Counted from the first letter of the stretch, positions 1 to 10,968 are shown. The stretch: DNA of 64,000 bases from an uncultured Oleiphilaceae bacterium (GCA_913060665.1 CAJXUY010000009.1:108982-172981); one strand, 5' to 3'. Program-made: numbers and translations. The notes: generated by a model from the sequence alone, not told the origin.

Positions 1-1012
1 CGGCCCAAGAAAAACGGCTAACCTGATGCGTGTAGTGGTGATCGCAACACTTCCAGGCCTTTTCGCCCTTACATGGTTCTTCGGCTGGGGCAACCTGATT
101 AATGTAATATGGTGCTCTACCGTTGCGTTACTGGCAGAGTCTGCCATATTGCTCATCAGAAAGCGCCCCGTATCATTTTATCTAGGGGATTACAGCGCCT
201 TGGTCACCGGCGTACTGCTGGGGTTAGCGCTCCCGCCTTTAGCTCCATGGTGGGTATCTGTGGTGGCCGTTGGTTTTGCCATTATAGTGGCAAAGCATCT
301 ATATGGTGGAATGGGGTATAACCCTTTTAACCCCGCTATGGTGGGGTTTGCACTGGTCCTTATTTCATTCCCTGTGGCAATGACCACCAGCTGGGCAGCG
401 CCCACCCACCTGCTCGATAACCCCATGAGCTTCTTGGATACTTTGAGCACTATTTTTGGCTTTAGTACTCAAAGTATCGATGCCTTCACGATGGCCACCC
501 CACTTGATGTGTACAAACATGAAATCAGCCACTCGGTTGCAGAAGATGTGGTAAAGAACCCGGTTTTTGGCCAGTTTATTGCGCACGGCTGGGAGTGGGT
601 TAACATCGCATTCTTGGCAGGCGGACTATTTTTGATGAAGAAAGGCGTGTTTACATGGCACACCCCCATCAGCATGCTCTTCGCACTAGCGTTGATGTCA
701 TTAATATTCGGTTGGGATGCAGATCAAACTACCCCACCCCTATTGCACCTCTTCGCGGGCGCAACCATGCTAGGTGCGTTCTTTATTGCGACTGACCCTG
801 TAACCTCAGCTGTAAGCCCGCAAGGTAAGTTAATATATGGCGCAGGCATCGGAATTCTGACCTACGTTATTAGAACCTACGGAAGCTACCCTGATGCCAT
901 CGCGTTTTCAGTTCTGCTCATGAATTTTGCCGCACCACTGATTGATGTATATACCCAGCCACGAACATACGGTTATGCCAAAGCCAAGCGCGGCACGAAG
1001 GAGGCAGAATAA
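1..1012 (+). CDS. rsxD: Rsx/Rnf electron transport complex subunit D (5' end outside window)
   Basis: Integral membrane subunit of the Rsx/Rnf complex, which couples ferredoxin/NADH electron transfer to ion movement and in many gammaproteobacteria keeps SoxR reduced. The frame is open from base 2, before the first ATG at 26, and the residues encoded there (GPRKTANL) continue the usual RnfD N-terminus, so the true start is upstream of the window. The protein is hydrophobic throughout, with family blocks such as [12 protein letters not shown] and [11 protein letters not shown]. The Thr in [10 protein letters not shown] (about residue 158 counted from the ATG at 26) lies where RnfD carries covalently bound FMN. 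The stop overlaps the rsxG start (TAATG), so translation is coupled. Identification is secure; only the start is missing. Confidence 0.95.
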   Translation, partial: GPRKTANLMRVVVIATLPGLFALTWFFGWGNLINVIWCSTVALLAESAILLIRKRPVSFYLGDYSALVTGVLLGLALPPLAPWWVSVVAVGFAIIVAKHLYGGMGYNPFNPAMVGFALVLISFPVAMTTSWAAPTHLLDNPMSFLDTLSTIFGFSTQSIDAFTMATPLDVYKHEISHSVAEDVVKNPVFGQFIAHGWEWVNIAFLAGGLFLMKKGVFTWHTPISMLFALALMSLIFGWDADQTTPPLLHLFAGATMLGAFFIATDPVTSAVSPQGKLIYGAGIGILTYVIRTYGSYPDAIAFSVLLMNFAAPLIDVYTQPRTYGYAKAKRGTKEAE

Positions 1013-1680
1013 TGGACTCAATAAAGCAGTCTATTGTTAGGTCAGTTATTGGGTTGAGCATCTTTGCGGTGATTACCGCTGGAATGATTGCCGCCACCCA
1101 AATGATGACCAAAGAAACCATCGAAAAACAGATTAAAAAAGCACAATCAAAGGCCTTACTCCAAATAATATCGCGTGAAGAGCATAATAATGACCTTCTT
1201 GAAGATACCATAACACTAAAAGAAGGCGGGCTATTGAACCTTCCTAATAGTAAAGAAGCCTATATCGCCCGAAGCAACCACACACCGGTCGCTATTATCC
1301 TTCCAGTAGTGGCAGAAAATGGTTATTCAGGCCCAATATCGATGATTGTTGGTATTGAGTCAAATGGTGATGTTAAAGGCGTTAGGGTAATTAACCACAA
1401 AGAAACACCCGGGTTGGGCGATAAAATTGATATCAAAAAGTCTGATTGGATAAAACAGTTTGAAGGAGTTTCACTGACCCAGCCAACGCTAGAGCAATGG
1501 AAAGTAAAAAAAGATGGCGGGCAGTTTGACCAATTAACAGGCGCTACCATTACCCCCAGAGCAGTCGTATCAGGCGTTCATAACGCTCTGAGCTTCTTTC
1601 ACCAAAACAAAAATGAACTCTTAAACGCACCATCACAAACGCAGACGTCAGCAGAGGGTGATTCAAATGGCCACAAGTAG
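1012..1680 (+). CDS. rsxG: Rsx/Rnf electron transport complex subunit G
   Basis: FMN-carrying periplasmic-facing subunit of the Rsx/Rnf complex. One N-terminal membrane anchor (about residues 10-30) is followed by a soluble FMN-binding domain. The covalent flavin motif is seen as [11 protein letters not shown], with Thr179 as the attachment residue, and the block [12 protein letters not shown] is typical of RnfG/NqrC. Length 222 residues is normal. The start overlaps the rsxD stop by one base and the 3' end overlaps the rsxE start, so the genes form one translationally coupled operon. Confidence 0.95.
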   Translation: MDSIKQSIVRSVIGLSIFAVITAGMIAATQMMTKETIEKQIKKAQSKALLQIISREEHNNDLLEDTITLKEGGLLNLPNSKEAYIARSNHTPVAIILPVVAENGYSGPISMIVGIESNGDVKGVRVINHKETPGLGDKIDIKKSDWIKQFEGVSLTQPTLEQWKVKKDGGQFDQLTGATITPRAVVSGVHNALSFFHQNKNELLNAPSQTQTSAEGDSNGHK

Positions 1681-2380
1681 TTATAGAGACATTACACTGA
1701 ACGGCCTATGGAAAAACAACCCTGCTCTTGTTCAGTTACTGGGGTTATGCCCGCTACTAGCCGTTACCGGTACTACGGTGAACGCGATGGGGCTAGGGCT
1801 TGCCACTACACTGGTTCTGCTAGGCTCTAACGTGTCAGTCTCTCTCATTCGAAACTTTGTACCCGACACGGTTCGGCTTCCTGCATTTGTAATGATCATT
1901 GCTTCATTGGTGACCTGCGCAGAGCTTTTGATGCAAGCATACACCTACGAGCTTTATGAAATTTTAGGAATTTTTATCCCGCTTATCGTCACCAACTGCG
2001 CCATTTTGGGAAGAGCTGATGCGTTCGCATCCAAGAATTCAATACTCCCCTCTGCGCTAGATGGCTTTATGATGGGGCTCGGTTTCACTATTGTACTAAT
2101 AATATTAGGCACGCTTCGTGAGCTAATCGGGCAAGGGGTACTGTTTAGCGGCATGGATTTACTGTTTGGCGAAAGCGCTAAAAGCTGGCAAATAAATGTA
2201 TTTTCAGATTATCCTGATTTTCTATTTGCAATCTTACCTCCCGGCGCGTTTGTCGGTATGGGGCTGCTGATCGCACTAAAGAATATTATTGATGATAAGC
2301 TTAAAGCAAGAGAAGAAAAGAATAGTGCTGAAGTAGTCACAGGTAGCAAGCGCGTTAGAACCACAGGCACTATTGCGTAA
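1667..2380 (+). CDS. rsxE: Rsx/Rnf electron transport complex subunit E
   Basis: Six-helix integral membrane subunit of the Rsx/Rnf complex. Recognisable blocks are [17 protein letters not shown] near the N-terminus, [16 protein letters not shown] in the middle and GTLRELIG after it. Start chosen at the ATG at 1667 (MATSSYRD), preceded about 10 bases upstream by a CAGAGG ribosome site; a GTG at 1658 in frame would add only three residues and lacks its own site. It overlaps the end of rsxG by 14 bases and its stop overlaps the nth start (TAATG). Confidence 0.95.
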   Translation: MATSSYRDITLNGLWKNNPALVQLLGLCPLLAVTGTTVNAMGLGLATTLVLLGSNVSVSLIRNFVPDTVRLPAFVMIIASLVTCAELLMQAYTYELYEILGIFIPLIVTNCAILGRADAFASKNSILPSALDGFMMGLGFTIVLIILGTLRELIGQGVLFSGMDLLFGESAKSWQINVFSDYPDFLFAILPPGAFVGMGLLIALKNIIDDKLKAREEKNSAEVVTGSKRVRTTGTIA

Positions 2381-3021
2381 TGAACAAGGATATTCGCACT
2401 GAAATATTTAGGCGCTTAAAGGCGGATAACCCTAACCCTGAAACTGAACTCAACTACAGCACACCTTTTGAGTTGCTCATTGCGGTAATTTTATCTGCGC
2501 AATCCACCGATAAGGGCGTCAATAAAGCGACCGACAAGCTATACCCTGTCGCCAATACTCCAGAAGCCATCTACGCACTGGGTCTCGATACCCTCAAGCA
2601 ATACGTCAAAACAATAGGCCTCTATAACAGCAAGGCGGCCAATATCATTAAAACCTGCGAAATATTAGTCAAGCAACATAACTCTAAGGTACCGCAAGAC
2701 CGCGAAGCATTAGAAGCACTGCCAGGTGTTGGGCGAAAAACCGCAAATGTCGTACTTAATACTGCGTTTGGTGTACCGGTTATGGCGGTCGACACCCATA
2801 TTTTCCGCGTTTCAAACCGTACTAAAATTGCGACTGGAAAGAACGTAGTAGAAGTTGAAAAAAGACTGGTCAGATTAATTCCAAAAGACTATCTACTCGA
2901 CGCGCATCACTGGCTAATACTACTTGGGCGATATACCTGTACCGCCAGAAAGCCAAAGTGCGGCGCCTGTCTCATTGAAGATTTATGTGAATTCAAAGAT
3001 AAAACCGAGTATTCAGACTAA
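2380..3021 (+). CDS. nth: Endonuclease III (DNA glycosylase/AP lyase)
   Basis: Base-excision-repair glycosylase with AP-lyase activity on oxidised pyrimidines. The helix-hairpin-helix LPGVGRKTANVVL contains catalytic Lys120, followed by catalytic Asp138 in AVDTHIFRV, the same positions as in the E. coli enzyme. The 4Fe-4S loop is complete: Cys187-x6-Cys194-x2-Cys197-x5-Cys203. Length 213 residues is standard. It is coupled to rsxE by a TAATG overlap, the conserved rsx-nth arrangement of gammaproteobacteria. About 75 bases without an obvious terminator follow before the next gene. Confidence 0.97.
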   Translation: MNKDIRTEIFRRLKADNPNPETELNYSTPFELLIAVILSAQSTDKGVNKATDKLYPVANTPEAIYALGLDTLKQYVKTIGLYNSKAANIIKTCEILVKQHNSKVPQDREALEALPGVGRKTANVVLNTAFGVPVMAVDTHIFRVSNRTKIATGKNVVEVEKRLVRLIPKDYLLDAHHWLILLGRYTCTARKPKCGACLIEDLCEFKDKTEYSD

Positions 3022-3095
3022 CGTTTATTCGTTAATATAACAATATATCTATTCCCCGCAACACGACACATCAAACATATATTATAGGCAGTTGG

Positions 3096-3671
3096 ATGGA
3101 AAAGGTTTACATTAGCGCGCAGCAGCTTTTAGAAGACTCATTTCAGCTGGCGATCAGCGTATATGAAAGCGGTTTTCGCCCAGATTATATCGTAGGCGTA
3201 TGGAGAGGCGGCGCCCCCGTCGGCATAGCGGTTCAAGAGCTACTACACGTCTTTGGCGTAGAGTCCGATCACATAGCCATACGCACATCCTCTTATACCG
3301 GCATTGGGGAGCGCAGTAAGCATGTAAAAGTTCATGGCCTTACCTATTTGATTAAGCGGCTAGAAAGCGAAAAAAGCTTGTTAATCGTCGATGATGTGCA
3401 TGATAGCGGGCTAAGTATTAATCAAACGATTTTAGATATAAAAAGAGCGTGTAAGAAGAACACACCCGAGATTCGAATTGCTACGCCATATTACAAACCT
3501 GCTAATAACCAAACTGACAGAGTACCCGATTACTACTTGCATGAAAGCAATGACTGGTTGGTTTTTCCTCATGAAATAGATGGCTTAACTACCAACGAAA
3601 TTCGTAAAAACCGCCCTGAGTTAGCTAACATCGCCGACAAAATAGATGAGATAAAAAGCGAGCAAGGCTAA
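3096..3671 (+). CDS. Phosphoribosyltransferase, hypoxanthine/xanthine type
   Basis: Type I phosphoribosyltransferase, expected to join a purine base (or a related substrate) to PRPP in the cytosol. The PRPP loop is seen as LLIVDDVHDSG (about residues 105-115), with the upstream VGVWRGGAPVG loop that contacts pyrophosphate. Length 191 residues fits the xanthine/hypoxanthine-guanine branch rather than apt or upp. The substrate cannot be fixed from the sequence. An ATG at 3096 follows a weak AGGCAG site. It ends one base before the convergent modC gene, with no intervening terminator visible. Confidence 0.8.
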   Translation: MEKVYISAQQLLEDSFQLAISVYESGFRPDYIVGVWRGGAPVGIAVQELLHVFGVESDHIAIRTSSYTGIGERSKHVKVHGLTYLIKRLESEKSLLIVDDVHDSGLSINQTILDIKRACKKNTPEIRIATPYYKPANNQTDRVPDYYLHESNDWLVFPHEIDGLTTNEIRKNRPELANIADKIDEIKSEQG

Positions 3672-3672
3672 C

Positions 3673-4746
3673 TTAATTACCCCCAAGTAATGCTACGCTC
3701 TTTATTTGCACATACAGAGCCTGTTTAGGCGTTAACTGAAGCAGGCTGGCAGATTTCCGAGTGACTCGAGAAAGCAACAAAGTGCTACCAACCCTCAACC
3801 GCACCGTCACATCAGGCTGATCATCTATAATCAGCTCCTCTACAACAGCTGGAAATATATTGAGGATACTCGTTCCCATTTGACGCTCAAGTGTCAAGCT
3901 TACATCACGCGCCATAACCCTTAGTCTGACAGGCCTTCCCAATGGCAATGTGTTTCTCGCCACCGTGAACCGCCCACCACTGAAATCAAGATAAGTGATG
4001 CCATAATGATCATCATGAACGACCACGCTAGCATCTATTACCGCGGCGGCATCGTCCCCGTAAGCAAGGGGTAAATCCAGTCGAGTCAACATACTACCTA
4101 TAGGGCCATCAGCTCTTACCTTCCCAGCATCAAGCAGTACAAGATGATCTGCCAAACGCGCAACTTCATCAGGCGAATGGCTGACATAAATAATCGGAAT
4201 ATCAAGCTGGTCATGCAACGACTCGAGATAGGGCATTATTTCGCGTTTCAATGTTTGATCTAATGCCGACAGCGGTTCATCCATTAATAGTACTTTTGGG
4301 CTCACCGCCAACGCTCTAGCAATCGCAACACGCTGCTTTTCACCGCCTGATAACTGATGTGCATTGCGGTTAAGAAGATGGCCAATGCCCAATAACGCTA
4401 CAGCATGATCAAGCGACACTTTTTGTTCAGCAATAGCCACTCGCTTAACCCCATACTCTAGGTTTTTCGCGACATTTAAGTGAGAAAAAAGACTCGCCTC
4501 CTGAAATACATACCCAATTGCACGTTTATGAGAAGGAATAAACTCACTGCTATCTTGCCAAACCCGATCGCGCACTTTTAAATAACCATTACTGCATCTC
4601 TCCAAGCCTGCCATCAATCGCAATAACGTTGTTTTACCACAGCCTGAAGGCCCAAATATGGCAGTCACACCCCTATCAGGAATACAAAGCTCAACATCAA
4701 ACTCAAAGTCTTTCTTAGACAACCTGAACGTCGCTTTGATGCTCAT
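3673..4746 (-). CDS. modC: Molybdate ABC transporter ATP-binding protein
   Basis: ATPase of the molybdate importer. The ABC domain fills about residues 1-235: Walker [10 protein letters not shown], signature [15 protein letters not shown], Walker B VLLMDEP and the switch His in [11 protein letters not shown]-terminal TOBE/Mop domain (about residues 290-355) binds oxyanion and distinguishes ModC from other ABC ATPases. Length 357 is typical. Its start overlaps the modB stop by four bases (ATGA), so modABC is one coupled operon read on the minus strand. Confidence 0.95.
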   Translation of the reverse strand: MSIKATFRLSKKDFEFDVELCIPDRGVTAIFGPSGCGKTTLLRLMAGLERCSNGYLKVRDRVWQDSSEFIPSHKRAIGYVFQEASLFSHLNVAKNLEYGVKRVAIAEQKVSLDHAVALLGIGHLLNRNAHQLSGGEKQRVAIARALAVSPKVLLMDEPLSALDQTLKREIMPYLESLHDQLDIPIIYVSHSPDEVARLADHLVLLDAGKVRADGPIGSMLTRLDLPLAYGDDAAAVIDASVVVHDDHYGITYLDFSGGRFTVARNTLPLGRPVRLRVMARDVSLTLERQMGTSILNIFPAVVEELIIDDQPDVTVRLRVGSTLLLSRVTRKSASLLQLTPKQALYVQIKSVALLGGN

Positions 4747-5426
4747 GTACGTCCCCAGCTTAAACGACCATTAAGTGCATATACCGTCATCAACATCAAA
4801 AAAGAAAGCAATAGCAACCCGCCTGATAGCCAGTGAGCCTGGCTATACTCTAACGCCTCTACATGATCATAAATAGCAATAGAGAGAACCTGAGTTTCAC
4901 CTGGGATATTCCCTCCAATCATCAATACAACCCCAAACTCCCCAATCGTATGAGCAAAGCCCAGTACCGCAGCCGTTAAAAAGCCATGCTTAGCTAATGG
5001 CAGTGCGACCGTAAAAAACCGATCAAAAGGAGACGCTCTTAGCGTCGCCGCAACTTCCATTGGCCTTGTGCCGATGGCTGCAAAAGCATTCTGTAATGGC
5101 TGAATAACAAATGGCATGGAGTAAAATACTGAGCCGATGACCAGCCCGGAAAAGGTAAACGCAAGCGATGCCCCTCCAAACCATTCCATCAAGCGCCCAA
5201 GAGGACCATTTGGACCTAGCATGACGAGTAGATAAAAACCGAGCACGGTAGGCGGTAGCACTAATGGGAGCGCGATAAGCCCCTCGAATATAAACTTATA
5301 TCGGCAACGAGACCTTGCTAACCACCACGCAACCGGGGTACCGATTACAAGCAGTATGCAGGTGGTAACCGCTGCTAATTTGAATGTTAGAAGCAGGGCT
5401 GTGATATCCGATTCACTCAACATCAT
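4743..5426 (-). CDS. modB: Molybdate ABC transporter permease
   Basis: Inner-membrane channel subunit of the molybdate importer, with about five hydrophobic helices. The EAA loop that docks on ModC is visible as [20 protein letters not shown], followed by [18 protein letters not shown], a hallmark of ModB. Length 227 is standard. It overlaps both neighbours by four bases (modA stop, modC start), consistent with translational coupling and fixed stoichiometry. Confidence 0.95.
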   Translation of the reverse strand: MMLSESDITALLLTFKLAAVTTCILLVIGTPVAWWLARSRCRYKFIFEGLIALPLVLPPTVLGFYLLVMLGPNGPLGRLMEWFGGASLAFTFSGLVIGSVFYSMPFVIQPLQNAFAAIGTRPMEVAATLRASPFDRFFTVALPLAKHGFLTAAVLGFAHTIGEFGVVLMIGGNIPGETQVLSIAIYDHVEALEYSQAHWLSGGLLLLSFLMLMTVYALNGRLSWGRT

Positions 5427-6178
5427 AATGAGCGATACCCGAAACTCTCAATGAGTATTTTTGACTTATCGCTTCTAACAAACGCTAAGAAGTCACGCGC
5501 GACCCTATTGTCCTTTAATAAAACAACCTGCTGTTCAATCGGCGTATAGCTAGATTGAGGAATAACCCACGCAGACCCTTCCATTGACTCAATCCTGGCT
5601 TTAACTTGCGAATAAGCAACAAACCCTAACTCTGCATTTCCACTTTGAACAAACTGAAACGTTTGCCCAATGTTCTCGCCTTTCACCATTCGCCCCCGCA
5701 AGTCATCCCATAGGCCACTTGATTGGAGAATTTCTTTAGCGGCTGCGCCATAGGGTGCCAATTTAGGGTTAGCCAGCGCCAGGTAGCGGAATGAACCTTG
5801 GTGAAGCACTGTGATACCTTCATCTACAAAGTCTTTTCTCGGGCTCCATAAGACGAGTTGGCCAACCGCATAGGTAAACCGGCTCAAAGGGATTGCAACC
5901 CCCTCTTCATCTAACAACTCTGGACGAGCTTTGTCTGCTGCAAAGAAAATATCATAGGGTGCTCCATGTTTTATTTGAGCATAATGTTTACCCGTAGACC
6001 CAACCACCACCACCACCCGATGACCAGTCTGTTCTTCAAAGCGTGTTGAGAGCGCTTTTATCGTTTCACTAAAATTACTGGCGACCGCAACACGTATTTC
6101 ACTGCTACTCACTTCACCGACAAACATAAAAACATACAATGTGAGTGCGATAGTACTTAACATCCAAGATTTTTTCAT
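5423..6178 (-). CDS. modA: Molybdate-binding periplasmic protein
   Basis: Solute-binding protein that captures molybdate (and tungstate) in the periplasm for ModBC. A cleavable signal peptide covers about residues 1-25. The mature protein opens with [14 protein letters not shown], the anion-binding start of ModA, and contains [20 protein letters not shown], which lines the site. Length 251 is normal. It is the first gene of the operon and its promoter should lie in 6179-6330. I did not find a convincing ModE operator or molybdenum-cofactor riboswitch there. Confidence 0.93.
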   Translation of the reverse strand: MKKSWMLSTIALTLYVFMFVGEVSSSEIRVAVASNFSETIKALSTRFEEQTGHRVVVVVGSTGKHYAQIKHGAPYDIFFAADKARPELLDEEGVAIPLSRFTYAVGQLVLWSPRKDFVDEGITVLHQGSFRYLALANPKLAPYGAAAKEILQSSGLWDDLRGRMVKGENIGQTFQFVQSGNAELGFVAYSQVKARIESMEGSAWVIPQSSYTPIEQQVVLLKDNRVARDFLAFVRSDKSKILIESFGYRSL

Positions 6179-6237
6179 TTCACACCTATGTTAAAACATC
6201 GTTTTTCTGCCCTCTTCGGTAGTGTAATCAAAACCAA

Positions 6238-6260
6238 TAAAAAAGGCCGCATATTGCGGT
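6238..6260 (-). terminator. Rho-independent terminator after the chalcone-isomerase-like gene
   Basis: Read on the minus strand, a CCGC-AATAT-GCGG hairpin is followed directly by CC and a run of six T. It lies about 70 bases past the stop of the gene at 6330-6887 and ahead of modA, so it separates the two transcription units. Confidence 0.65.
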
Positions 6261-6329
6261 TCATTATAAACCCAAATAGACGACCTTTTTAAAGAAACTG
6301 CATTTTTAAATAGACTACGTTGAGTGCGA

Positions 6330-6887
6330 TTAGCTGCCTAGCATGCCATTTCTCAAGCTCTCTTGTGCTGGTTTGTCAGACAACCAGATACCAAAAAGTG
6401 CTTTTTTGAAATCTGCACCTTCGATAGTGTTAGATAGTTTACCATTTACATAAACTTCAACACCTTTACCAGGAACGTATACCATATCGTATACATTATT
6501 TTCAGTTGCTTCGTCACCGAATACCGCTAGGAAGCTATCAATCTTAGCTCTGATAGTCGCAGTGTTTCCGTTAGTCGCATTCTTGAAACCTTCACGAGTA
6601 GCGTCAGCCATTTTTTCGCCAGACACGTCACGTAACATGTGAAGTTTAATCGCCATAGGCTCATCTGCATTTATTACCTGAGCTGCATCAGAAGATTTCT
6701 GACCCAAGTACAAACCACCTACGTAAACATCAAACATCCACCTTTCACGTAAACCTACTCCGTTAAGTACAAGGTCAGCGCTGCCGGCTTTGATTGAATC
6801 AGGAATCTTAACACCCGCTACTTCTTTTGCAAAAGCAACTTGAGTAAGCCCTAGAACTAGTACCAATGCTGTCATTAATTGTCTCAT
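6330..6887 (-). CDS. Chalcone isomerase-like periplasmic protein
   Basis: Small exported protein of the bacterial chalcone-isomerase-like family; a biological role for bacterial members is not settled. A signal peptide (about residues 1-20, ending AFA) is followed by KEVAGVKIPDSI and NGVGLRERWMFDVYVGGLYL, the characteristic opening of the fold, and a C-terminal FKKALFGIWLSDKPAQ. Length 185 is typical. It is a single-gene unit, with its own terminator downstream and about 300 bases separating it from rpoS. An enzymatic function should not be assumed. Confidence 0.85.
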   Translation of the reverse strand: MRQLMTALVLVLGLTQVAFAKEVAGVKIPDSIKAGSADLVLNGVGLRERWMFDVYVGGLYLGQKSSDAAQVINADEPMAIKLHMLRDVSGEKMADATREGFKNATNGNTATIRAKIDSFLAVFGDEATENNVYDMVYVPGKGVEVYVNGKLSNTIEGADFKKALFGIWLSDKPAQESLRNGMLGS

Positions 6888-7110
6888 TTACCTTCCATCT
6901 CTAATTGATTATTTTTAGTAGCCCTGAGACTAACATGTCGTCCAACTCTTCTGTTTGGTACGTCACTAATAGGGCTAGTGATAGTCGATCACCTATGAAT
7001 CTTTATCACCAATCCATAGTATCAGGGGCGGTACGACCATACTATTCAATGGTTCTCACACAAAATGCTATTTAGTAAAAACATCATCTACGTGTCACTA
7101 TTCCAAGCAC

Positions 7111-7160
7111 AAAAAAACCACGCTTCGATTAACCCAATTGGGCGTTCAAATGCGTGGTTC
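7111..7160 (-). terminator. Rho-independent terminator of rpoS
   Basis: Read on the minus strand, the arms AACCACGC and GCGTGGTT enclose about 28 bases and are followed by a run of seven T. It starts about 25 bases past the rpoS stop codon. Confidence 0.8.
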
Positions 7161-7183
7161 TGATTAGGTTATTAACGATTACC

Positions 7184-8167
7184 CTATTTGAATAACGTTT
7201 CGCCTGTTAAGCCCTGTTTCTCAAGAATATCTCTCAACCGCTTAAGGGCTTCTACTTGAATCTGTCTAACGCGCTCACGAGTGAGACCAATTTCTCTGCC
7301 TACTTCTTCAAGTGTGCTCATCTGATATCCGCGAAGTCCAAAACGTCGGGCCAAGACTTCTTGCTGTTTACCTGACAGTTGATCCAACCAAGTATCAATA
7401 CTGCCTCTTAAATTACTATCCTGAAGCAATTCAGCAGGGTCTGATGCAGACTCATCCGCAACCGTGTCTAGCAAGCATTTATCGCCATTACCGCCAACAG
7501 GGGTGTCTACAGAGGTAATACGCTCATTAAGACCCAGCATACGCTTAACGTCTTCAACGGGCTTATCTAATAAATCAGCGATTTCTTCCGCGGTAGGCTC
7601 ATGGTCTAGCTTCTGAGTAAGCTCTCTTGCCGCCCTGAGATATAAATTAAGTTCTTTAACAACATGAATAGGGAGTCGAATCGTGCGGGTTTGATTCATG
7701 ATCGCACGTTCAATAGTTTGTCTTATCCACCATGTAGCGTAAGTGGAAAACCTAAAGCCTCTTTCCGGATCAAATTTTTCAACTGCGCGAATGAGACCCA
7801 AGTTTCCTTCTTCAATCAGGTCTAGCAGTGTTAATCCACGGTTAACATACCGGCGGGCAATTTTTACAACAAGACGGAGGTTGGATTCAATCATCCGCTT
7901 ACGTCCCGCTTCATCACCCTTTTGAGCGAGGCGCGCGTAATAGACTTCTTCTTCCGGAGTTAAGAGTGGCGAAAACCCAATTTCGTTCAAGTAAATTTGC
8001 GTTGCATCTAATTGACGATAATTTTTTGATTCTGCGGTGTACTTACTCGCTCTTTTACGATCAATTGGCGTTACAACACTGTCTTCATCACGCTTTGCTT
8101 TCTTTGATTTAGCAGTATCATTTTGAAATGCTACATCTTCGACGTATTCTTCTCTTTCAGCTGACAT
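7184..8167 (-). CDS. rpoS: RNA polymerase sigma factor RpoS (sigma-38)
   Basis: Stationary-phase and general-stress sigma factor. Region 1.2 begins at [21 protein letters not shown]; region 2 holds [32 protein letters not shown] and the -10-binding [16 protein letters not shown]; region 3 contains [12 protein letters not shown]; region 4 ends with [19 protein letters not shown], the -35-binding helix-turn-helix. Length 327 is standard. It lies downstream of nlpD on the same strand, as in most gammaproteobacteria, where a main rpoS promoter is usually inside nlpD. The 169-base gap holds a long T-rich stretch but no promoter I can name with confidence. Confidence 0.97.
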   Translation of the reverse strand: MSAEREEYVEDVAFQNDTAKSKKAKRDEDSVVTPIDRKRASKYTAESKNYRQLDATQIYLNEIGFSPLLTPEEEVYYARLAQKGDEAGRKRMIESNLRLVVKIARRYVNRGLTLLDLIEEGNLGLIRAVEKFDPERGFRFSTYATWWIRQTIERAIMNQTRTIRLPIHVVKELNLYLRAARELTQKLDHEPTAEEIADLLDKPVEDVKRMLGLNERITSVDTPVGGNGDKCLLDTVADESASDPAELLQDSNLRGSIDTWLDQLSGKQQEVLARRFGLRGYQMSTLEEVGREIGLTRERVRQIQVEALKRLRDILEKQGLTGETLFK

Positions 8168-8336
8168 AATACGGACCCTGCTTTCTGCATTGTTTTAGTA
8201 CACTACACAACCTTAAAGGGTTATGGTGCCGAAACAATCTAGTTGTTATATGGACTACCCCGCTCGGTCTTGACCCTAGACTACTAGATCTCAACCAAAC
8301 ATTATTTTATTTTTTGTAAACTTTTTTTTCGAACTA

Positions 8337-9164
8337 TTACCGTTTAGGTAAATAGTTCAATGGGTTAACCGGTTTCCCATCTCTTCTTATTTCAAAATGA
8401 AGCTTGGTCCGGTTGGTTCCAGTATTCCCCATTTCAGCTATTTTCTGGCCCTGTTTTATCCTTTGGCCTTCTTTCACCAAGATCTGATCGTTATGCGCGT
8501 AAGCACTCAGGTAATGCTGGTTGTGATTTATAATAATCAACTTCCCATACCCCAGTAATCCGCTTCCTGCATACACCACTTCACCATTGGCAGCTGAAAA
8601 TACTGAATCACCCAATTTACCAGCAATGTCGATACCTTTGTTGTCATTACCAGCAGAAGAGTACCCTGCAATAATTTGGCCAAGGTGAGGCCAATGCCAA
8701 TTTACTCCCTTGACGGTCTTCGATTTTGTGCTAGCGCGTGTCTTGTTTTTAGACGTAACGACAGGCTTAGTTTTTGAGGATGGTTTAACCTGACGGTTTT
8801 TCTTGTGAGAAGCAGGAGGCGATTTTTTTGATGCGCTAGAAACCGTACCTCGAAGATCGAGGCGTATGCGCTGACCCAAAGTGATAATGTACGGCGGCGA
8901 AATACTGTTAGCAGAGGCTAACTCCTTGTAGTCCCTGCCATAGCGCCATGCGATAGAGTATAAGGTATCCCCCTCACTGACCTTATGAGAGCCAAAATAA
9001 ACAGGAGGATTAAAGTTTTTATCTTGGTAAATTCCACTTGAATTACAAGCAGATAAAATCAAAATCAGAAAAAAAGCAGGCAGTTTTCGAAACAATAGAA
9101 CAACAATTTGTTGACAGCCAACAGTTAAAGCCGAGCATTTTTGGTTCGTTTCGAATAAATACAC
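8337..9164 (-). CDS. nlpD: Amidase activator lipoprotein NlpD (LysM plus degenerate M23 domain)
   Basis: Outer-membrane lipoprotein that activates septal peptidoglycan amidase. The lipobox is LSAC; a LysM domain follows (VSEGDTLYSIAWRYGRDY onward), then a basic Ser/Lys-rich linker, then a C-terminal M23/LytM fold. The zinc site is degenerate: the usual HxxxD is NKGID and HxH is KLHFE, as in non-catalytic NlpD/EnvC activators. The start is uncertain. A GTG at 9164 gives an unusually long 40-residue leader before the Cys, and a TTG at 9095 would give a normal lipoprotein signal. Neither has a good ribosome site. The gene precedes rpoS. Confidence 0.9.
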   Translation of the reverse strand: MYLFETNQKCSALTVGCQQIVVLLFRKLPAFFLILILSACNSSGIYQDKNFNPPVYFGSHKVSEGDTLYSIAWRYGRDYKELASANSISPPYIITLGQRIRLDLRGTVSSASKKSPPASHKKNRQVKPSSKTKPVVTSKNKTRASTKSKTVKGVNWHWPHLGQIIAGYSSAGNDNKGIDIAGKLGDSVFSAANGEVVYAGSGLLGYGKLIIINHNQHYLSAYAHNDQILVKEGQRIKQGQKIAEMGNTGTNRTKLHFEIRRDGKPVNPLNYLPKR

Positions 9165-9355
9165 AATAATTTAATATACTATTAATAATCTTATATATTC
9201 CAAAACGATATATAAGAAGTCATTCAATATTAAGAATCAACGCTAACCTATTATTCTAGCAAACTATTTCAATACAGCCAGAGCACCAATTTAGTTACCC
9301 AAACAGAAAAATGTTACCGAACGGAACACTCTAAAGTAACAGCTGGTTCACATAT

Positions 9356-10279
9356 CTAATGTCTACTGCGCCCAATTTTTTCTAATAGCAAGACAATCGC
9401 GATGCCAAAAACCGCTGAAACCAGTGCTAAGCCCAATTGAGATGGTTGACCTGTTAAGGTCTCAAATGTACCGGGTAACACATTAGACTGCAGCAGTGGC
9501 ACTTGCTCCCCATGGCTATTCATTCGAAAACTAATAGTCTCTTTCCACGGCCACACTTTATCAAGCGCGCCAATCATAAAGCCGGTCAATACCAACAATG
9601 TATAATCATGAAAGCGCTTGAATGCCCATGCCAATGCATTGGCAATAGTCAATAAACCTACAACACAACCACCGGCAAAGATTGCTAACACCGCAATATC
9701 TAACGACTTAACAGCATTCAGTATTACACTATACATTCCTAACAACAGCAGAATAAAACTACCCGATATGCCTGGAAGAATCATGGCACAAATCGCCAGA
9801 CAGCCTGAAAGAAACAAGTTTAGTGTTGTCGCTTCGACTTCTGCTGGAGTTGCGCTACTAGCCCCCCAAGCCACCAAAACCCCAATCACCACGGGGACCA
9901 GATTAACCCACCGCCATACTTTTATTTGCTGACTAACATGCCAGACTGAGGCTAACACAAGACCAAAGAAAAAAGACCACAACATCTCAGGATAGGCCAC
10001 CAGCAAAAAACTAATCAACTTAGCGAGCGTAAAAACACTAAATAATACCCCCGAAAACAGCGTTAATAAAAACCAACCGTTAATTGAGTTCCATGCCGCC
10101 GAAACCCCTTGCCGTCTTAACGTCACTAGCGTCTTCCACGACACCGACTGAATTGAGTTAATCAGCTCTTCATAGATACCGGTAATAAAAGCAATGGTAC
10201 CACCAGACACACCAGGCACTATATCGGCAGCCCCCATTGCGGCCCCCTTTAGAAACAACGATACTTTTGATTGATTCAA
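9356..10279 (-). CDS. DUF368 family undecaprenyl-phosphate translocase (PopT-like)
   Basis: Polytopic membrane protein of the DUF368 family, opening with the family signature GAADIVPGVSGGTIAFITG and repeating a related PGISGSFILLLLG half-way, which suggests an internal duplication. Members of this family (PopT) are reported to return undecaprenyl phosphate across the inner membrane for cell-wall and O-antigen synthesis. The specific function here is inferred from family only. It begins 26 bases after the pcm stop, so it is probably co-transcribed with pcm. It sits between pcm and nlpD, genes that are usually adjacent. Confidence 0.85.
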   Translation of the reverse strand: MNQSKVSLFLKGAAMGAADIVPGVSGGTIAFITGIYEELINSIQSVSWKTLVTLRRQGVSAAWNSINGWFLLTLFSGVLFSVFTLAKLISFLLVAYPEMLWSFFFGLVLASVWHVSQQIKVWRWVNLVPVVIGVLVAWGASSATPAEVEATTLNLFLSGCLAICAMILPGISGSFILLLLGMYSVILNAVKSLDIAVLAIFAGGCVVGLLTIANALAWAFKRFHDYTLLVLTGFMIGALDKVWPWKETISFRMNSHGEQVPLLQSNVLPGTFETLTGQPSQLGLALVSAVFGIAIVLLLEKIGRSRH

Positions 10280-10305
10280 AAAACTTATCCTTAGTAAATA
10301 GAGAG

Positions 10306-10968
10306 CTAACGAATAACACCGCCAAGCAATGGAACAAAATATACAGGTTCTATAACCTGATGATCAAAATTATCGCCATTACGAGTAACAACCGTAAGCT
10401 CCTGAGTGTCCTCGCCTACAGGAATCACTAATCGCCCCCCATCTGCTAACTGGCCAAGCAGCTCTTTGGGTATTTCACTTGGTGCTGCAGTCACTATAAT
10501 TCCGTCAAAAGGCGCCGAACTAGGCCACCCCATACCACCATCAGCATGGCGAGTATAAACGTTTCGTAACCCTAACTGACTAAACCGCTGCTTCGCTTTA
10601 TCTTGAAGAGGTTTTATTCGTTCAACACTAAACACTTCATTGACCAGTTGAGCCAAAATAGCCGTTTGAAAGCCCGACCCAGTTCCCAGTTCAAGCACTC
10701 TTGAAGGCTTTGACTGCAGTAACACTTGAGTCATTCTCGCCACGATATAAGGCTGTGATAACGTCTGGTAATGCCCAATCGGTAAAGCGGTATCCTCATA
10801 AGCTCGATGCGCCAACGCTTCATCAACAAAAATATGCCGAGGCGTATTCGCCATAACATCCAGAACATCTTGATTATCAATACCTTGATCCCTAAGCCTT
10901 TGAACCAAGCGCATTCTTGTGCGCATAGAGGTCATCCCGATCCCCTGTAAATCTAATGTTTGACTCAC
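10306..10968 (-). CDS. pcm: Protein-L-isoaspartate O-methyltransferase
   Basis: Cytosolic repair enzyme that methylates isoaspartyl residues in aged proteins using SAM. Seen: the PCMT opening [16 protein letters not shown] block ([16 protein letters not shown]), [16 protein letters not shown], the SAM-binding [18 protein letters not shown] and the C-terminal [11 protein letters not shown]. Length 220 is standard. It lies between truD and the DUF368 gene; surE, which is usually directly upstream of pcm in this gene order, is absent. Confidence 0.95.
   Translation of the reverse strand: MSQTLDLQGIGMTSMRTRMRLVQRLRDQGIDNQDVLDVMANTPRHIFVDEALAHRAYEDTALPIGHYQTLSQPYIVARMTQVLLQSKPSRVLELGTGSGFQTAILAQLVNEVFSVERIKPLQDKAKQRFSQLGLRNVYTRHADGGMGWPSSAPFDGIIVTAAPSEIPKELLGQLADGGRLVIPVGEDTQELTVVTRNGDNFDHQVIEPVYFVPLLGGVIR

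Noticed and set aside
6179..6329. ModE operator or molybdenum-cofactor riboswitch upstream of modA
   Set aside because: No convincing palindrome or conserved riboswitch helices could be seen in the short gap.
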